Source: an uncultured Spirochaetaceae bacterium (GTDB lineage Bacteria; Spirochaetota; Spirochaetia; Sphaerochaetales; Sphaerochaetaceae). Taken from it: DNA of 64,000 bases. A program made the translations under genes and the position numbers. Shown here piece by piece: positions 1-7,563 of this stretch. How positions within the stretch are numbered: position 1 is the first letter of the stretch; every line of letters starts with the position of its first letter. Location of the stretch: positions 124,001-188,000 of the forward strand of contig CALXQU010000003.1 of assembly GCA_944390725.1 (NCBI GenBank), given 5' to 3'. The notes below the pieces were generated by a model. That model made no database searches, was not told the DNA's origin, and worked only from the letters and a program-made list of their open reading frames with translations.

Positions 1-1128
1 ATTGTCCTCCCTGACGCCGAGCATGCGCGGGATGCTCTTGTTGGAGGAAGTCGCTGATGTATCCGTTATGTCCTCCCTCCAGTAGATGCCGTTCTCGGAG
101 ATATAGCCGATGATGCTGTTGCCTGACCTGAAGAACGGTACGTAGTTCGCTTCCCTCTTGTATGGGTCGAATGTGAATGAGCTGTGGCGCGCAAGGGTGG
201 CATCATAGTCCTCTGACCTGTATGTGTAGTCGATGGAGTAGAGCTCTCCATTGGCAAGGAGGGCATATGAGCCATCGGATCCCATGGGGAAGTTGTAGTA
301 GGTCGTTCCCGTGTAGACCTTATGTATGGCTCCATTGCGCCAGATGTAGATATCATTCACGTCGTCCTTGAATTCCTCGATCTCAGGGTCATCCGTCGTG
401 CTCTTGAGAACGCCATCGCTGATGATGATGGAATTGGTGGGGACGAGCGCATGGTTCTTGATGTTAAGCGATGTGCTGCTTGTCCATTCGATTACGCCAT
501 AGTGCCTGTTCTTCCAGTCATCGTAGTGGTCGCTGACTGCAGATGGGTTCTCAGGGTCGACATAATCAGAGCGCCTCTCGCCCTCGACCTTGTAGAGGAC
601 CTGCGTCTTGCCTGGGGTGTTGTTTGTGGCATTGAACTCGACGATGTTGTCGCCGCTGATCTTCTCTCCGGAGATTGTCACCCTGTTGCTGCTCTTGTAG
701 CTGTCAGGGATATCGGCAGGGGTAATCTGGTTATCGCTATTGGCATCCTTGAATGACTGGATGTCGCTTATCCTTATGCGGTAGAACCTGAACGTGCCGT
801 CAGGATAGGCCTCCGTAACGGTATTGGTGGCCATGTAGAGATGTTCGCCGTAGGCCATGAAGGGGAAGTCGCGGCTGCCGCTTGCCTGGTTCGTGATATC
901 CAGGAGCTTCGTATACTTCACCTCGCCCGTGGAGGAGTCGGATGCGCTGTAGACATCGCCCTCCCTGATGATGATGAGGCTCGAGCCGTTGGTGCCGAGA
1001 TATGCCGAGTTTGGCTTGTCCTCCTCTGTTGCATTATGGGCTGCCTGCAGGACTCCCTGGAGGGAATCGTTGCAGGATGCGAGGAGGATAAGGAGAGCTG
1101 CTATGAGTATTATGAGTGCCTTCTTCAT
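1..1128 (-). CDS. Lipoprotein of unknown function, 3' end outside the window
   Basis: The reading frame is open from the ATG at 1128 to the window edge (376 codons), so the C-terminus is missing. The start follows a strong Shine-Dalgarno AGGAGG 11 nt after the stop of the upstream barrel gene, so the two are probably co-transcribed. The N-terminus is a type II signal peptide: KK, a hydrophobic stretch, then lipobox LASC with Cys19 as the predicted lipidated residue. The rest is rich in Asp, Ser, Thr and Tyr, with short strand-like segments such as YGEHLYMATN and ANGELYSIDYTY, perhaps a beta-propeller-like surface protein. I recognise no family. The lipoprotein call is firm and the function is unknown. 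Confidence 0.85.
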   Translation of the reverse strand, partial: MKKALIILIAALLILLASCNDSLQGVLQAAHNATEEDKPNSAYLGTNGSSLIIIREGDVYSASDSSTGEVKYTKLLDITNQASGSRDFPFMAYGEHLYMATNTVTEAYPDGTFRFYRIRISDIQSFKDANSDNQITPADIPDSYKSSNRVTISGEKISGDNIVEFNATNNTPGKTQVLYKVEGERRSDYVDPENPSAVSDHYDDWKNRHYGVIEWTSSTSLNIKNHALVPTNSIIISDGVLKSTTDDPEIEEFKDDVNDIYIWRNGAIHKVYTGTTYYNFPMGSDGSYALLANGELYSIDYTYRSEDYDATLARHSSFTFDPYKREANYVPFFRSGNSIIGYISENGIYWREDITDTSATSSNKSIPRMLGVREDN

Positions 1129-1139
1129 TTCCTACCTCC

Positions 1140-1724
1140 TCAATGCCTATAGATTGCCGATATGGTCGTCGGCAGGTCCAGGTCTATGCCGTTCTTGCCA
1201 GGGTCTCCCGCATAAAGCTCGGGAAGTATCGAGAGGCCGGCATTGATGCCGATGCCCCAGTGGTCGTCGATGAAGAAGTTGACGCCGATGGATACGGTGG
1301 CGCTGAATGTGATCTGCGCCCTGTCCTCGAAGGAGAGGTAGTTGGCGCCGATGGAGAAGGATATCGGGAGCTCGAACCTGCCCTGGATGGGCAGGTAGGT
1401 CATCTTCACATGGATAGGCACGGACGTCAGCACGTTGCCGTTGCGCGCGAAGTTGAACTGGTATCCTATCTCGCCTCCGACGGCCAGGTAGTTGGTGACG
1501 AATACCTCGTATCCTATGGATACGATTCCTCCCAGCGTGATCTTGCCCCTCTCGCCGAAGCCGGGGCCGATGACATTCTCGCCCTCAGAATTGTAGAGGA
1601 TCGGGGTGGTGGGTCCTGCCGTGATAGCCAGGAACTGGTCGCCTACATCGTAGTATGGAGCCGCAAATACCAGTCCGGATGGAATCAGCAAGGCGGCAAT
1701 GAGGATCATGATAATCTTCTTCAT
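1140..1724 (-). CDS. Small outer-membrane beta-barrel protein
   Basis: This 194-residue protein begins with a classic signal peptide (residues 1-21, cleavage near VFA-APYYD). It continues as alternating polar/hydrophobic strands rich in Gly and aromatic residues (for example ITLGGIVSIGYEVF, AVGGEIGYQFNF, SIGVNFFIDDHWGIGINAG). The pattern and length fit an eight-stranded OmpW-like barrel of the outer membrane, a type known in treponemes. It ends in ...ISAIYRH without a clear C-terminal aromatic. It is the first gene of a two-gene minus-strand unit with the lipoprotein, and a promoter-like TTTGAA-N17-TATAAT lies just upstream. The barrel is inferred from the sequence pattern; the cargo or role is unknown. 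Confidence 0.75.
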   Translation of the reverse strand: MKKIIMILIAALLIPSGLVFAAPYYDVGDQFLAITAGPTTPILYNSEGENVIGPGFGERGKITLGGIVSIGYEVFVTNYLAVGGEIGYQFNFARNGNVLTSVPIHVKMTYLPIQGRFELPISFSIGANYLSFEDRAQITFSATVSIGVNFFIDDHWGIGINAGLSILPELYAGDPGKNGIDLDLPTTISAIYRH

Positions 1725-1740
1725 GGTTTTTCCCGCGTCG

Positions 1741-1769
1741 ATTATACATGATAGCGGGGATATTTCAAA
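1741..1769 (-). promoter_or_regulatory. Predicted sigma70-type promoter for the barrel/lipoprotein unit
   Basis: On the minus strand TTTGAA (1764-1769) is followed after 17 nt by a perfect TATAAT (1741-1746). The predicted start lies about 10 nt before the ATG at 1724. The promoter is back to back with the folD promoter. Confidence 0.5.
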
Positions 1770-1773
1770 GGCG

Positions 1774-1802
1774 TTGCCTAATCCGCCTTAATTTCATATA
1801 CA
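1774..1802 (+). promoter_or_regulatory. Predicted folD promoter placed directly at the start codon
   Basis: TTGCCT (1774-1779), a 17-nt spacer and TATACA (1797-1802) precede the folD ATG at 1812 by only 9 nt. The predicted transcript start is within about 3 nt of the ATG and no Shine-Dalgarno is present, suggesting a leaderless or near-leaderless message. Confidence 0.55.
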
Positions 1803-1811
1803 ATCTACTCT

Positions 1812-2687
1812 ATGATCAGATTAGGCTGCCGCAGCGTAGCGGATTCCGCACTCGAGGAAATAAGGAAGGAAACCGAAAGGTTTACCAGCGAAGGAAATAG
1901 GGCGCCGTCACTGGCTGTCGTGCTTGTCGGCGATGACCCGGCGAGCCAGACTTATGTGCGCAAGAAGGCCGAAGCGGCCGCATCGCTCGGCTTCATGCAT
2001 TTTCAGTACACTCTCGATGGAGATTCCGAGGAGAAGGATGTGCTGGCCCTCGTCGCAGAGCTCAATGCGCGCGATGATATCGACGGGATACTCGTCCAGC
2101 TCCCGCTGCCGCGGCATATCTCGGAGAAGAAGGTCATCGATGCAATAGCCCCGGAGAAGGATGTCGATGGCTTCTCACCTGTGAACATGGGCCGCCTGGC
2201 AATCGGCGGGGAATCATTCGTGCCATGCACCCCCAAGGGGATCATGGAGACGCTCCGCTATTACGGCATAGAAACGGCGGGGAAGAAGGCCGTGGTGATA
2301 GGGCGCAGCAATATCGTCGGCAAGCCGATGGCCCTGCTGCTGATGCAGAAGGGGGTCGATGCGACGGTGTCCGTATGCCATACGAAGACCCCTGACCTGC
2401 GTGCATATACGGCGGATGCCGATATCATAATAGTCGCGGCAGGACGCCCCGGCACCATAGATGCATCCTATGTGAAGGATGGCGCTGCCGTCATAGACGT
2501 AGGCGTGAACAGGGTCGAGGACCCATCTAAGGAGAAGGGCTTCCGCCTTGTCGGCGATGCGGATTACGCCTCGTTCAGGGACAGGGACGTGATGATCACC
2601 CCGGTGCCGGGCGGGATCGGCCTGATGACCGTCTCCATGCTGATGGCGAATACCCTTGAGGCCGCCAGGAAGAGGAGGGGCAGGTGA
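1812..2687 (+). CDS. folD: Bifunctional methylenetetrahydrofolate dehydrogenase/cyclohydrolase
   Basis: FolD interconverts 5,10-methylene-, 5,10-methenyl- and 10-formyl-tetrahydrofolate in cytoplasmic one-carbon metabolism. The 291-residue length is typical. The catalytic YxxxK is visible as Tyr48 and Lys52, followed by GILVQLPLP (92-100), KDVDGF (116-121), PCTPKGI (about 138-144), the dinucleotide-binding VIGRSNIVGKP (162-172) and the C-terminal PVPGGIGLMT. There is no Shine-Dalgarno before the ATG; a promoter abuts the start. The stop overlaps the GTG start of miaB by 4 nt (GTGA), so folD, miaB and the Sir2 gene form an operon. Confidence 0.96.
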   Translation: MIRLGCRSVADSALEEIRKETERFTSEGNRAPSLAVVLVGDDPASQTYVRKKAEAAASLGFMHFQYTLDGDSEEKDVLALVAELNARDDIDGILVQLPLPRHISEKKVIDAIAPEKDVDGFSPVNMGRLAIGGESFVPCTPKGIMETLRYYGIETAGKKAVVIGRSNIVGKPMALLLMQKGVDATVSVCHTKTPDLRAYTADADIIIVAAGRPGTIDASYVKDGAAVIDVGVNRVEDPSKEKGFRLVGDADYASFRDRDVMITPVPGGIGLMTVSMLMANTLEAARKRRGR

Positions 2688-3973
2688 GGTTCCTCATCGA
2701 GACATATGGCTGCCAGCTCAATACCGCCGAATCCGATGCGATCGAGACGATACTCAAAGGGCGCGGCTTCGAGAGGACAGAGGATCCCGCAGCTGCCGAT
2801 GCAGTGATCCTCAATACCTGCTCGGTGCGCAGGACTGCCGAGAACAGGATCTGGGGCAGGCTGGGGTTCTATGCCGCCGAGAAGCGCAGGCATCCTTTCC
2901 GGCTCATCGTCACCGGCTGCATGGCAGAGAGGATGAAGGATGAGCTGATGAAGGAGGCGCCTGCTGTCGATGCGGTGATCGGCACCAACGACAAGGCGGA
3001 GATCCCGGACATCCTCCTCGGCGCGGAGACCGTGCACAATGACAGCTATGGCTTCCTCTCCTCCTACTATAAGGAAGGGTCATGGTCGAGCTATGTCCCC
3101 ATCATGAATGGCTGCAACAACTTCTGCTCATACTGCATCGTGCCCTATGTGCGCGGCAGGGAGGTCTCGCGTCCTGTCGAGGATATCATCAGCGAGATAC
3201 GCCTGCTTGAGGAGAAGGGCGTGAGGGATATCACGCTGCTGGGGCAGAACGTGAACTCATATGCCTCTTCCTACAAGGGGAAGGACATCGACCTTGCCGG
3301 GCTTCTCGCCCTGATCCTGCCCATGATGGACTCGATACGCTTCGTCAGGTTCGAGTCGCCGCATCCGAAGGACTTCTCGGACCGCTTCATCGACACGATT
3401 GCCTCCAGCAGCCGCATCTCGAAGCATATCCACCTTCCTGTGCAGTCAGGCTCGACGAGGATCCTGCAGCTGATGAACAGGAAGACCACCAGGGAGGATA
3501 CCATCGCCCTGATCAGGAAGATGAGGTCGAGGATCGATGGCCTCACGCTCTCGACCGATGTGATGGTCGGCTTTCCCACGGAGACCGAGGAGGAATACGG
3601 GGAAACGCTCTCGCTGATGGAGGTCATGGGCTGTACCGAGGCCTTCATGTACTACTTCAATCCGCGCGAGGGGACCAGGGCCGCCAGCATGGATGGCCAG
3701 ATCGGGGAAGGGGAGAAAATCCGCAGGCTCGAGCGCCTCATCGATGAGCAGATCAGGCGCCAGGCCGCGATCAAGTCATCTTTCCTCCCGTATGAGGCGG
3801 ATGTGATCGTCACGGGCCCGACCCGCGATGACAGGTCCATGTACCTCGGCAGGGGCGAGCATAATGACTTCATCGCCTTCGCCTCCGATGCGCCGCTTTC
3901 CGTCGGCGATATGGTGAGGGTGAGGGCTGAGTCCCTTTCGGGGAATACGTTCAGGGGGTCGAGGATTGGATAG
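2684..3973 (+). CDS. miaB: tRNA-2-methylthio-N6-dimethylallyladenosine synthase
   Basis: MiaB is a radical-SAM enzyme that methylthiolates i6A37 in tRNAs reading UNN codons. The 429-residue protein has the UPF0004 domain with cluster ligands Cys10 (YGCQLN), Cys46 (NTCSVR) and Cys79 (TGCMAER). The radical-SAM CxxxCxxC follows at Cys144, Cys148 and Cys151 (GCNNFCSYC), and a C-terminal TRAM domain lies at about 368-428. The NTCSVR motif favours MiaB over MtaB or RimO. The GTG start overlaps the folD stop and is preceded by AGGAGGGG. The stop overlaps the TTG start of the sirtuin gene. Confidence 0.95.
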   Translation: MRFLIETYGCQLNTAESDAIETILKGRGFERTEDPAAADAVILNTCSVRRTAENRIWGRLGFYAAEKRRHPFRLIVTGCMAERMKDELMKEAPAVDAVIGTNDKAEIPDILLGAETVHNDSYGFLSSYYKEGSWSSYVPIMNGCNNFCSYCIVPYVRGREVSRPVEDIISEIRLLEEKGVRDITLLGQNVNSYASSYKGKDIDLAGLLALILPMMDSIRFVRFESPHPKDFSDRFIDTIASSSRISKHIHLPVQSGSTRILQLMNRKTTREDTIALIRKMRSRIDGLTLSTDVMVGFPTETEEEYGETLSLMEVMGCTEAFMYYFNPREGTRAASMDGQIGEGEKIRRLERLIDEQIRRQAAIKSSFLPYEADVIVTGPTRDDRSMYLGRGEHNDFIAFASDAPLSVGDMVRVRAESLSGNTFRGSRIG

Positions 3974-4727
3974 CGGATTCAGCAGCTTCATGCATCTCCT
4001 GGGGAAGGCATCACGCGTCGCCGTGCTTTCCGGGGCCGGCGTCTCGACGCTTTCCGGAATCCCGGACTTCCGCTCTTCCACGGGGCTGTATTCGAAGGAT
4101 TTCGGTTCCATGTCCGTCGAGGAGATCCTCGATATCGGGTTCTTCCGCCTCCATCCCGATGTCTTCTACCGCTGGGCAGAGCCTTACTGGTACCATATGG
4201 ATGAGTACCAGCCGAACATCATCCACCGCACGCTGGCCAGGATGGAAGCGGCAGGCAGGCTCTCCGAGGGCATCTATACGCAGAATATCGACGGGCTCCA
4301 CCAGAGGGCCGGCTCGCGCAGGGTCTATGAGCTCCATGGCTCGCTGAGGCATGGCTTCTGCACGGAGTGCGGGAGGATGGCAGGTTACGCCGAGATGGAG
4401 AAGGCCGTCAGGGAAGGCGGCATCCCCATCTGCCCTTCCTGCGGCTCCGTCATCAAGCCCGATATCGTCTTCTACGGGGAGAGCCTTGATATGACGATGC
4501 TGATGAGGGCGGAGAATGCCTTCACGAATGCCGACCTCTCGATCGTGCTCGGCTCATCGCTCGTGGTGAACCCCGCGGCATCCCTGCCGTACAATGCGGT
4601 AAGGGCGGGGAAGGACATCGTCATAGTCAACAGGACTGAGACATATCTCGATAGATATGCCGCGCTGCGCTTCGATGACCTGGAGAGCTTCTTCGCCCAG
4701 CTATCGGCTGCTCTGGCGGATGCTTGA
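3966..4727 (+). CDS. Sir2-family NAD-dependent protein deacylase
   Basis: This 253-residue sirtuin uses NAD+ to remove acyl groups from lysine side chains. Visible are the NAD-binding GAGVSTLSGIPDFRS (23-37), the QNID motif (106-109), the catalytic His124 in HGS, the structural zinc cysteines 132/135 and 156/159, and GSSLVVNP near the C-terminus. The chosen TTG at 3966 overlaps the miaB stop and has AGGGGG 8 nt upstream; the ATG at 3990 would shorten the protein by 8 residues without losing a motif. Translational coupling to folD-miaB suggests co-expression with folate and tRNA modification, though no direct functional link is known. Confidence 0.93.
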   Translation: MDSGFSSFMHLLGKASRVAVLSGAGVSTLSGIPDFRSSTGLYSKDFGSMSVEEILDIGFFRLHPDVFYRWAEPYWYHMDEYQPNIIHRTLARMEAAGRLSEGIYTQNIDGLHQRAGSRRVYELHGSLRHGFCTECGRMAGYAEMEKAVREGGIPICPSCGSVIKPDIVFYGESLDMTMLMRAENAFTNADLSIVLGSSLVVNPAASLPYNAVRAGKDIVIVNRTETYLDRYAALRFDDLESFFAQLSAALADA

Positions 4728-4752
4728 TGATAAAGGGATTTTCCTGTATTTT
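4724..4752 (+). promoter_or_regulatory. Possible ssrA promoter
   Basis: TTGATG (4724-4729), 17 nt, TATTTT (4747-4752). The predicted transcript start near 4759 would leave about an 8-nt leader to be removed from the tmRNA, plausibly by RNase P. The -35 overlaps the stop region of the sirtuin gene. The assignment is weak. Confidence 0.35.
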
Positions 4753-4766
4753 ATTGTGTTGAAAAC

Positions 4767-5134
4767 GGGGGTGCAATGGTTTCGACTGGCTTTGCCAGGT
4801 CGTAGGCTGCGGACCAAGAGCTGACTTGTAAAACCGGCAAAGAAAATTAAATGCAAAGAAAGAAGACGAGTTCGTCTCTGACGAAGCATTTGCTCTTGCT
4901 GCCTGATCGCAGCGTATGAGCGGGAGCCATGGCGTTAAGCCTCTGATTCCATGGCTCCATTGACGCAGGGGGCTTTCTTCCGGGGATCTCGCCGGCCTCG
5001 GGAGGAGACTTAGGCGATGCACCGGCTGGACGCTTGTCCCACTGCCGAAGGCCGGCTAAGACGGAAATGGGACTATGTCCGTAGACGTCTGCGGATGGAC
5101 TGTCAGGACGGGAGTTCGACTCTCCCCACCTCCA
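4767..5134 (+). ncRNA. ssrA: tmRNA (transfer-messenger RNA)
   Basis: The 5' GGGGGTG (4767-4773) pairs with CACCTCC (5127-5133) to give a 7-bp acceptor stem with the G3-U70 wobble used by alanyl-tRNA synthetase. A 5-bp T-stem GGGAG/CTCCC encloses TTCGACT (5110-5126), and the discriminator is A5134. CCA is not encoded. The tag frame runs from GCA at 4853 to TGA at 4904-4906 and reads AKKEDEFVSDEAFALAA, ending in the usual ALAA degron. tmRNA rescues ribosomes stalled on broken mRNA together with SmpB, whose gene lies about 0.6 kb downstream on the other strand. The ends are inferred from base pairing. Confidence 0.95.
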
Positions 5135-5143
5135 GGGAGCTTT

Positions 5144-5719
5144 ATGGGCGGTAAGACAGATGTAAGGATCCTCAAGACCAAGGGGAAGTTCAGGAGAGCG
5201 CTCCTGGACCTCCTTGCGGTAAAGGGCATCGGCCAGATATCGGTATGCGAGATCTGCCAGAAGGCCGGCGTGAACCGGAATACCTTCTATGCCCATTATA
5301 CATCGGCAGAGGACCTGATGAAGGAGGTGGAGGAGTCCTTCACCAAGGAGCTCATCGCCTCGATAAGGATCAAGGGCGAGTACATAACATCGGTCAAGTC
5401 GCTGATCGAGATCATCCTCAACCTCGTCAAGGCCAACAAGGACATGTGCATACTCATCTTCTCCGCGAGCGGCGGCTCCAGCCTCATGTCCGATATCCTC
5501 GGCGAGATCTATCCTAGCGCGGTCGATAACTGGCGGCAGGGCACGGGCCTTTCGCAGGCCGATGCCGAGACCCTCTTCCAGTTCATCTCCGGCGGCGCTG
5601 TCTATGTCATACGCGAATGGGTGAACTCATCGTTCAGGGAGAGCCCGGAAGCAGTCGCCGACCGCATGGACCGCATGATACTCGGCGCCCAGGACCGGCT
5701 GGCCGTCAGTAGCTGTTGA
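5144..5719 (+). CDS. TetR/AcrR-like transcriptional regulator
   Basis: The 191-residue protein has an N-terminal TetR helix-turn-helix at about residues 10-58: FRRALLDLLAVKGIGQISV, then CEICQKAGVNRNTFYAHY, with the typical T/NFYxHF-type recognition helix. An all-helical ligand/dimerisation domain follows. A longer frame extends upstream to 5075 but runs through the tmRNA T-arm, so I chose the ATG at 5144, which has GGGAG 5-9 nt upstream. The gene starts 10 nt after the tmRNA with no terminator between, so co-transcription is likely. Its 3' end overlaps the convergent smpB by 14 nt. Ligand and targets are unknown. Confidence 0.85.
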   Translation: MGGKTDVRILKTKGKFRRALLDLLAVKGIGQISVCEICQKAGVNRNTFYAHYTSAEDLMKEVEESFTKELIASIRIKGEYITSVKSLIEIILNLVKANKDMCILIFSASGGSSLMSDILGEIYPSAVDNWRQGTGLSQADAETLFQFISGGAVYVIREWVNSSFRESPEAVADRMDRMILGAQDRLAVSSC

Positions 5720-6164
5720 GGTCCCTCAGCTGCCTCCTGGCGTCCTTGTTGAGGTCGCGTTCCCTGATGGCATCCTTCTTGTCCCTCACGTTCTTGCCGC
5801 GGGCAAGGGCTATCCTCATCTTCACGCGGCTGCCCTTGAGGTAGATCTCCAGCGGCACGATCGTGAATCCCTTCTCGTTCACGCGCCTGGTGAGCTTCTT
5901 TATCTCCTGCTTATGCGCAAGCAGCATCCTGTTCCTGGCCGGGTCATGGTTGAATATATTGCCATGGGTATATGGCTGGATGAGGAAGCCGCGGAGCACG
6001 AGAGAGCCGTCCTTCGGCTCGATATAGCTGTCCGAGAAGGAGCACTTGCCCTCCCTGACGGACTTAACCTCGGTGCCCTGCAGGGATATCCCGACCTCAA
6101 GGTCCTCGATGATCTCGTAGTTGTAGTATGCCTTCCTGTTCTTCTGGATGAGCTTAGTTTCCAT
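5706..6164 (-). CDS. smpB: SsrA-binding protein
   Basis: SmpB binds the tRNA-like part of tmRNA and places it in the empty A site of a stalled ribosome. The 152-residue length is typical. Family landmarks are RKAYYNYEI at the N-terminus, GISLQGTEVKSVREGKCSFSDSY, NHDPARNRMLLAHKQEI, and the basic C-terminal tail (GKNVRDKKDAIRERDLNKDARR) that becomes helical in the mRNA channel. The partner RNA ssrA lies in the same neighbourhood, separated only by the TetR gene. smpB is downstream of and overlaps (11 nt) the PEGA/FGE-like gene, so it probably depends at least partly on that gene's promoter. Confidence 0.96.
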   Translation of the reverse strand: METKLIQKNRKAYYNYEIIEDLEVGISLQGTEVKSVREGKCSFSDSYIEPKDGSLVLRGFLIQPYTHGNIFNHDPARNRMLLAHKQEIKKLTRRVNEKGFTIVPLEIYLKGSRVKMRIALARGKNVRDKKDAIRERDLNKDARRQLRDLNSY

Positions 6165-7494
6165 CTTTCACGATCCTGAATCCTGCGTATTCCGAGCACT
6201 GGGCCGGGTCTAGCGCGCCCACGGTCTCCCTGTCCCTGCCCTTGACGATGGCATCGTCATACGGGAAGAGAGCGGCAAGGCGCGAGAGTGTGCTGTCAGG
6301 CACGAGCCTGCCATATGGAATGAATGGCGATGATGTCAGCTCCCACATCATGCTGCCGCCTTCGCATGAGAGCATCCACTCGTACTCGGTAGGCAGCCTG
6401 CAGGGGATGCCTTCCTTCTCCGAGAGCCAGGCTGCATATGCATCGGCTGCGTGGCGGCTGATGTTCCTTATCGGGGCATCGGAAGCGACATTGGTGGAGA
6501 GCCTGATGCCGGCAAGGTAGTTCACGTCCGCCATGCCATCCTCGGCAAGCTGGGCGGCGTTGCCCTTGGCCCAGTAGGGATTCTCGGCAACGAAGAGCGC
6601 GTATCCGTATTCGCTGACCATGTCCTCCGCAATCGAGAATGCAGGGACCGTGACATGCTTGGCATGCTCCTTGACCTCGGGGAACGTCACGGCATCGGTA
6701 TTGCCGATATCCATCCCGGTCCCATCATAGGAGATGAAGCCGCCTGCTGCCGTTCCTGCAGGCAATGAGCCGGCGGCAGCGGTACAGCCGTCTCCTGCCA
6801 TCCCTTCCGTCCAGATGCGCCTGAGGAGGTCCTCCATCATGTCGAGCTCGGTGCTGCGGTAGCTGACGGCAGAGCCTTCAAGCATATCCATGGCGGCGCG
6901 GAAGTCCCCGTATACGGCCTCCGACGTGACATGGAGGGCGCCGTAGAGCATCGCATCCGAGATATCATCGAAGCCGAGCGCGATGGCATCGGAGGCAAGG
7001 TCCTGGAAGAGGGGAGGATATGGGTAGCGGTCCGAGAAATCAAGCACCCTTGACCATTCGGCTATAGAGGAGGCGAACCTTGCGATGACCGCATCCTCGA
7101 TCTCCGGGGTGAGGACGATTTCGTGGGGTATCTCCTTTACCCTATGCACGAAAAGCGAGCCGAAGACCTTCTTCTCCACCTCCGCGGTGACGGAGCCTGC
7201 ATCAGCCCCGTAGATGCTGAAGGCGAACTCATGCTCACCCTCGGGAAGGTAGTATACGGAGCCCTTGCCGGAACCGATGTATACGCCATCCATATAGACC
7301 GCCGCCGAATCGGAATCAAGGGCGAACGATACATAGCCTCCGCTGGCGATGAGCCCCGGGAGGATGAGCAGCAGGAAGGATGCCGCGATGGCGATGGCTG
7401 CCAGGCCCGCCAGGATGGCGATGCCAGGCCTTATGCCGCATATGGGCCTGAGATGCACAGGCTCTGTTTCCGGAAGTTCTGCTTTCCTTTTCAT
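6154..7494 (-). CDS. Membrane-anchored PEGA / formylglycine-generating-enzyme-like protein
   Basis: From the ATG at 7494 this is 446 residues. One N-terminal membrane segment (about residues 24-48, IAILAGLAAIAIAASFLLLIL) is followed by a PEGA-type beta domain (SAAVYMDGVYIGSGKGSVYYLPEGEHEF), a helical middle region and a C-terminal FGE-sulfatase/SUMF1 fold (AAYAAWLSEKEGIPCRLPTEYEWM). The usual GNVWEW motif is degenerate (MMWELTSS) and I see no catalytic cysteine pair, so it is probably a structural or ligand-binding version outside the membrane. A longer start at 7560 is possible but lacks a ribosome site and would run through the promoter. The 3' end overlaps smpB by 11 nt. The role is unknown. 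Confidence 0.75.
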   Translation of the reverse strand: MKRKAELPETEPVHLRPICGIRPGIAILAGLAAIAIAASFLLLILPGLIASGGYVSFALDSDSAAVYMDGVYIGSGKGSVYYLPEGEHEFAFSIYGADAGSVTAEVEKKVFGSLFVHRVKEIPHEIVLTPEIEDAVIARFASSIAEWSRVLDFSDRYPYPPLFQDLASDAIALGFDDISDAMLYGALHVTSEAVYGDFRAAMDMLEGSAVSYRSTELDMMEDLLRRIWTEGMAGDGCTAAAGSLPAGTAAGGFISYDGTGMDIGNTDAVTFPEVKEHAKHVTVPAFSIAEDMVSEYGYALFVAENPYWAKGNAAQLAEDGMADVNYLAGIRLSTNVASDAPIRNISRHAADAYAAWLSEKEGIPCRLPTEYEWMLSCEGGSMMWELTSSPFIPYGRLVPDSTLSRLAALFPYDDAIVKGRDRETVGALDPAQCSEYAGFRIVKDGN

Positions 7495-7504
7495 ATCCCT
7501 GCCT

Positions 7505-7534
7505 ATTGTAGCCACATCGGCTGGGATATTGCAA
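7505..7534 (-). promoter_or_regulatory. Predicted promoter of the PEGA/FGE-like gene and smpB
   Basis: On the minus strand TTGCAA (7529-7534), an 18-nt spacer and TACAAT (7505-7510) lie 10 nt before the ATG at 7494. Its -35 hexamer is the same palindromic TTGCAA used by lepB in the opposite direction. Confidence 0.5.
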
Positions 7535-7557
7535 ACAGCCTGAGGTAAGGCTATCAT
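7529..7557 (+). promoter_or_regulatory. Predicted lepB promoter, leaderless arrangement
   Basis: TTGCAA (7529-7534), 17 nt, TATCAT (7552-7557), then exactly 6 nt to the lepB ATG at 7564. The expected transcription start is the A of the start codon and no Shine-Dalgarno is present. Confidence 0.6.
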
Positions 7558-7563
7558 CACGAT

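Noticed and set aside
5075..5143. Upstream extension of the TetR gene
   Set aside because: It would translate the tmRNA T-arm; the ATG at 5144 has a ribosome site and gives the family-typical N-terminus.
4847..5296. Minus-strand frame across the tmRNA gene
   Set aside because: It overlaps ssrA and the TetR start and has no recognisable protein feature.
7495..7560. Longer start for the PEGA/FGE-like gene
   Set aside because: It adds residues with no ribosome site and runs through its own predicted promoter; the ATG at 7494 fits better.
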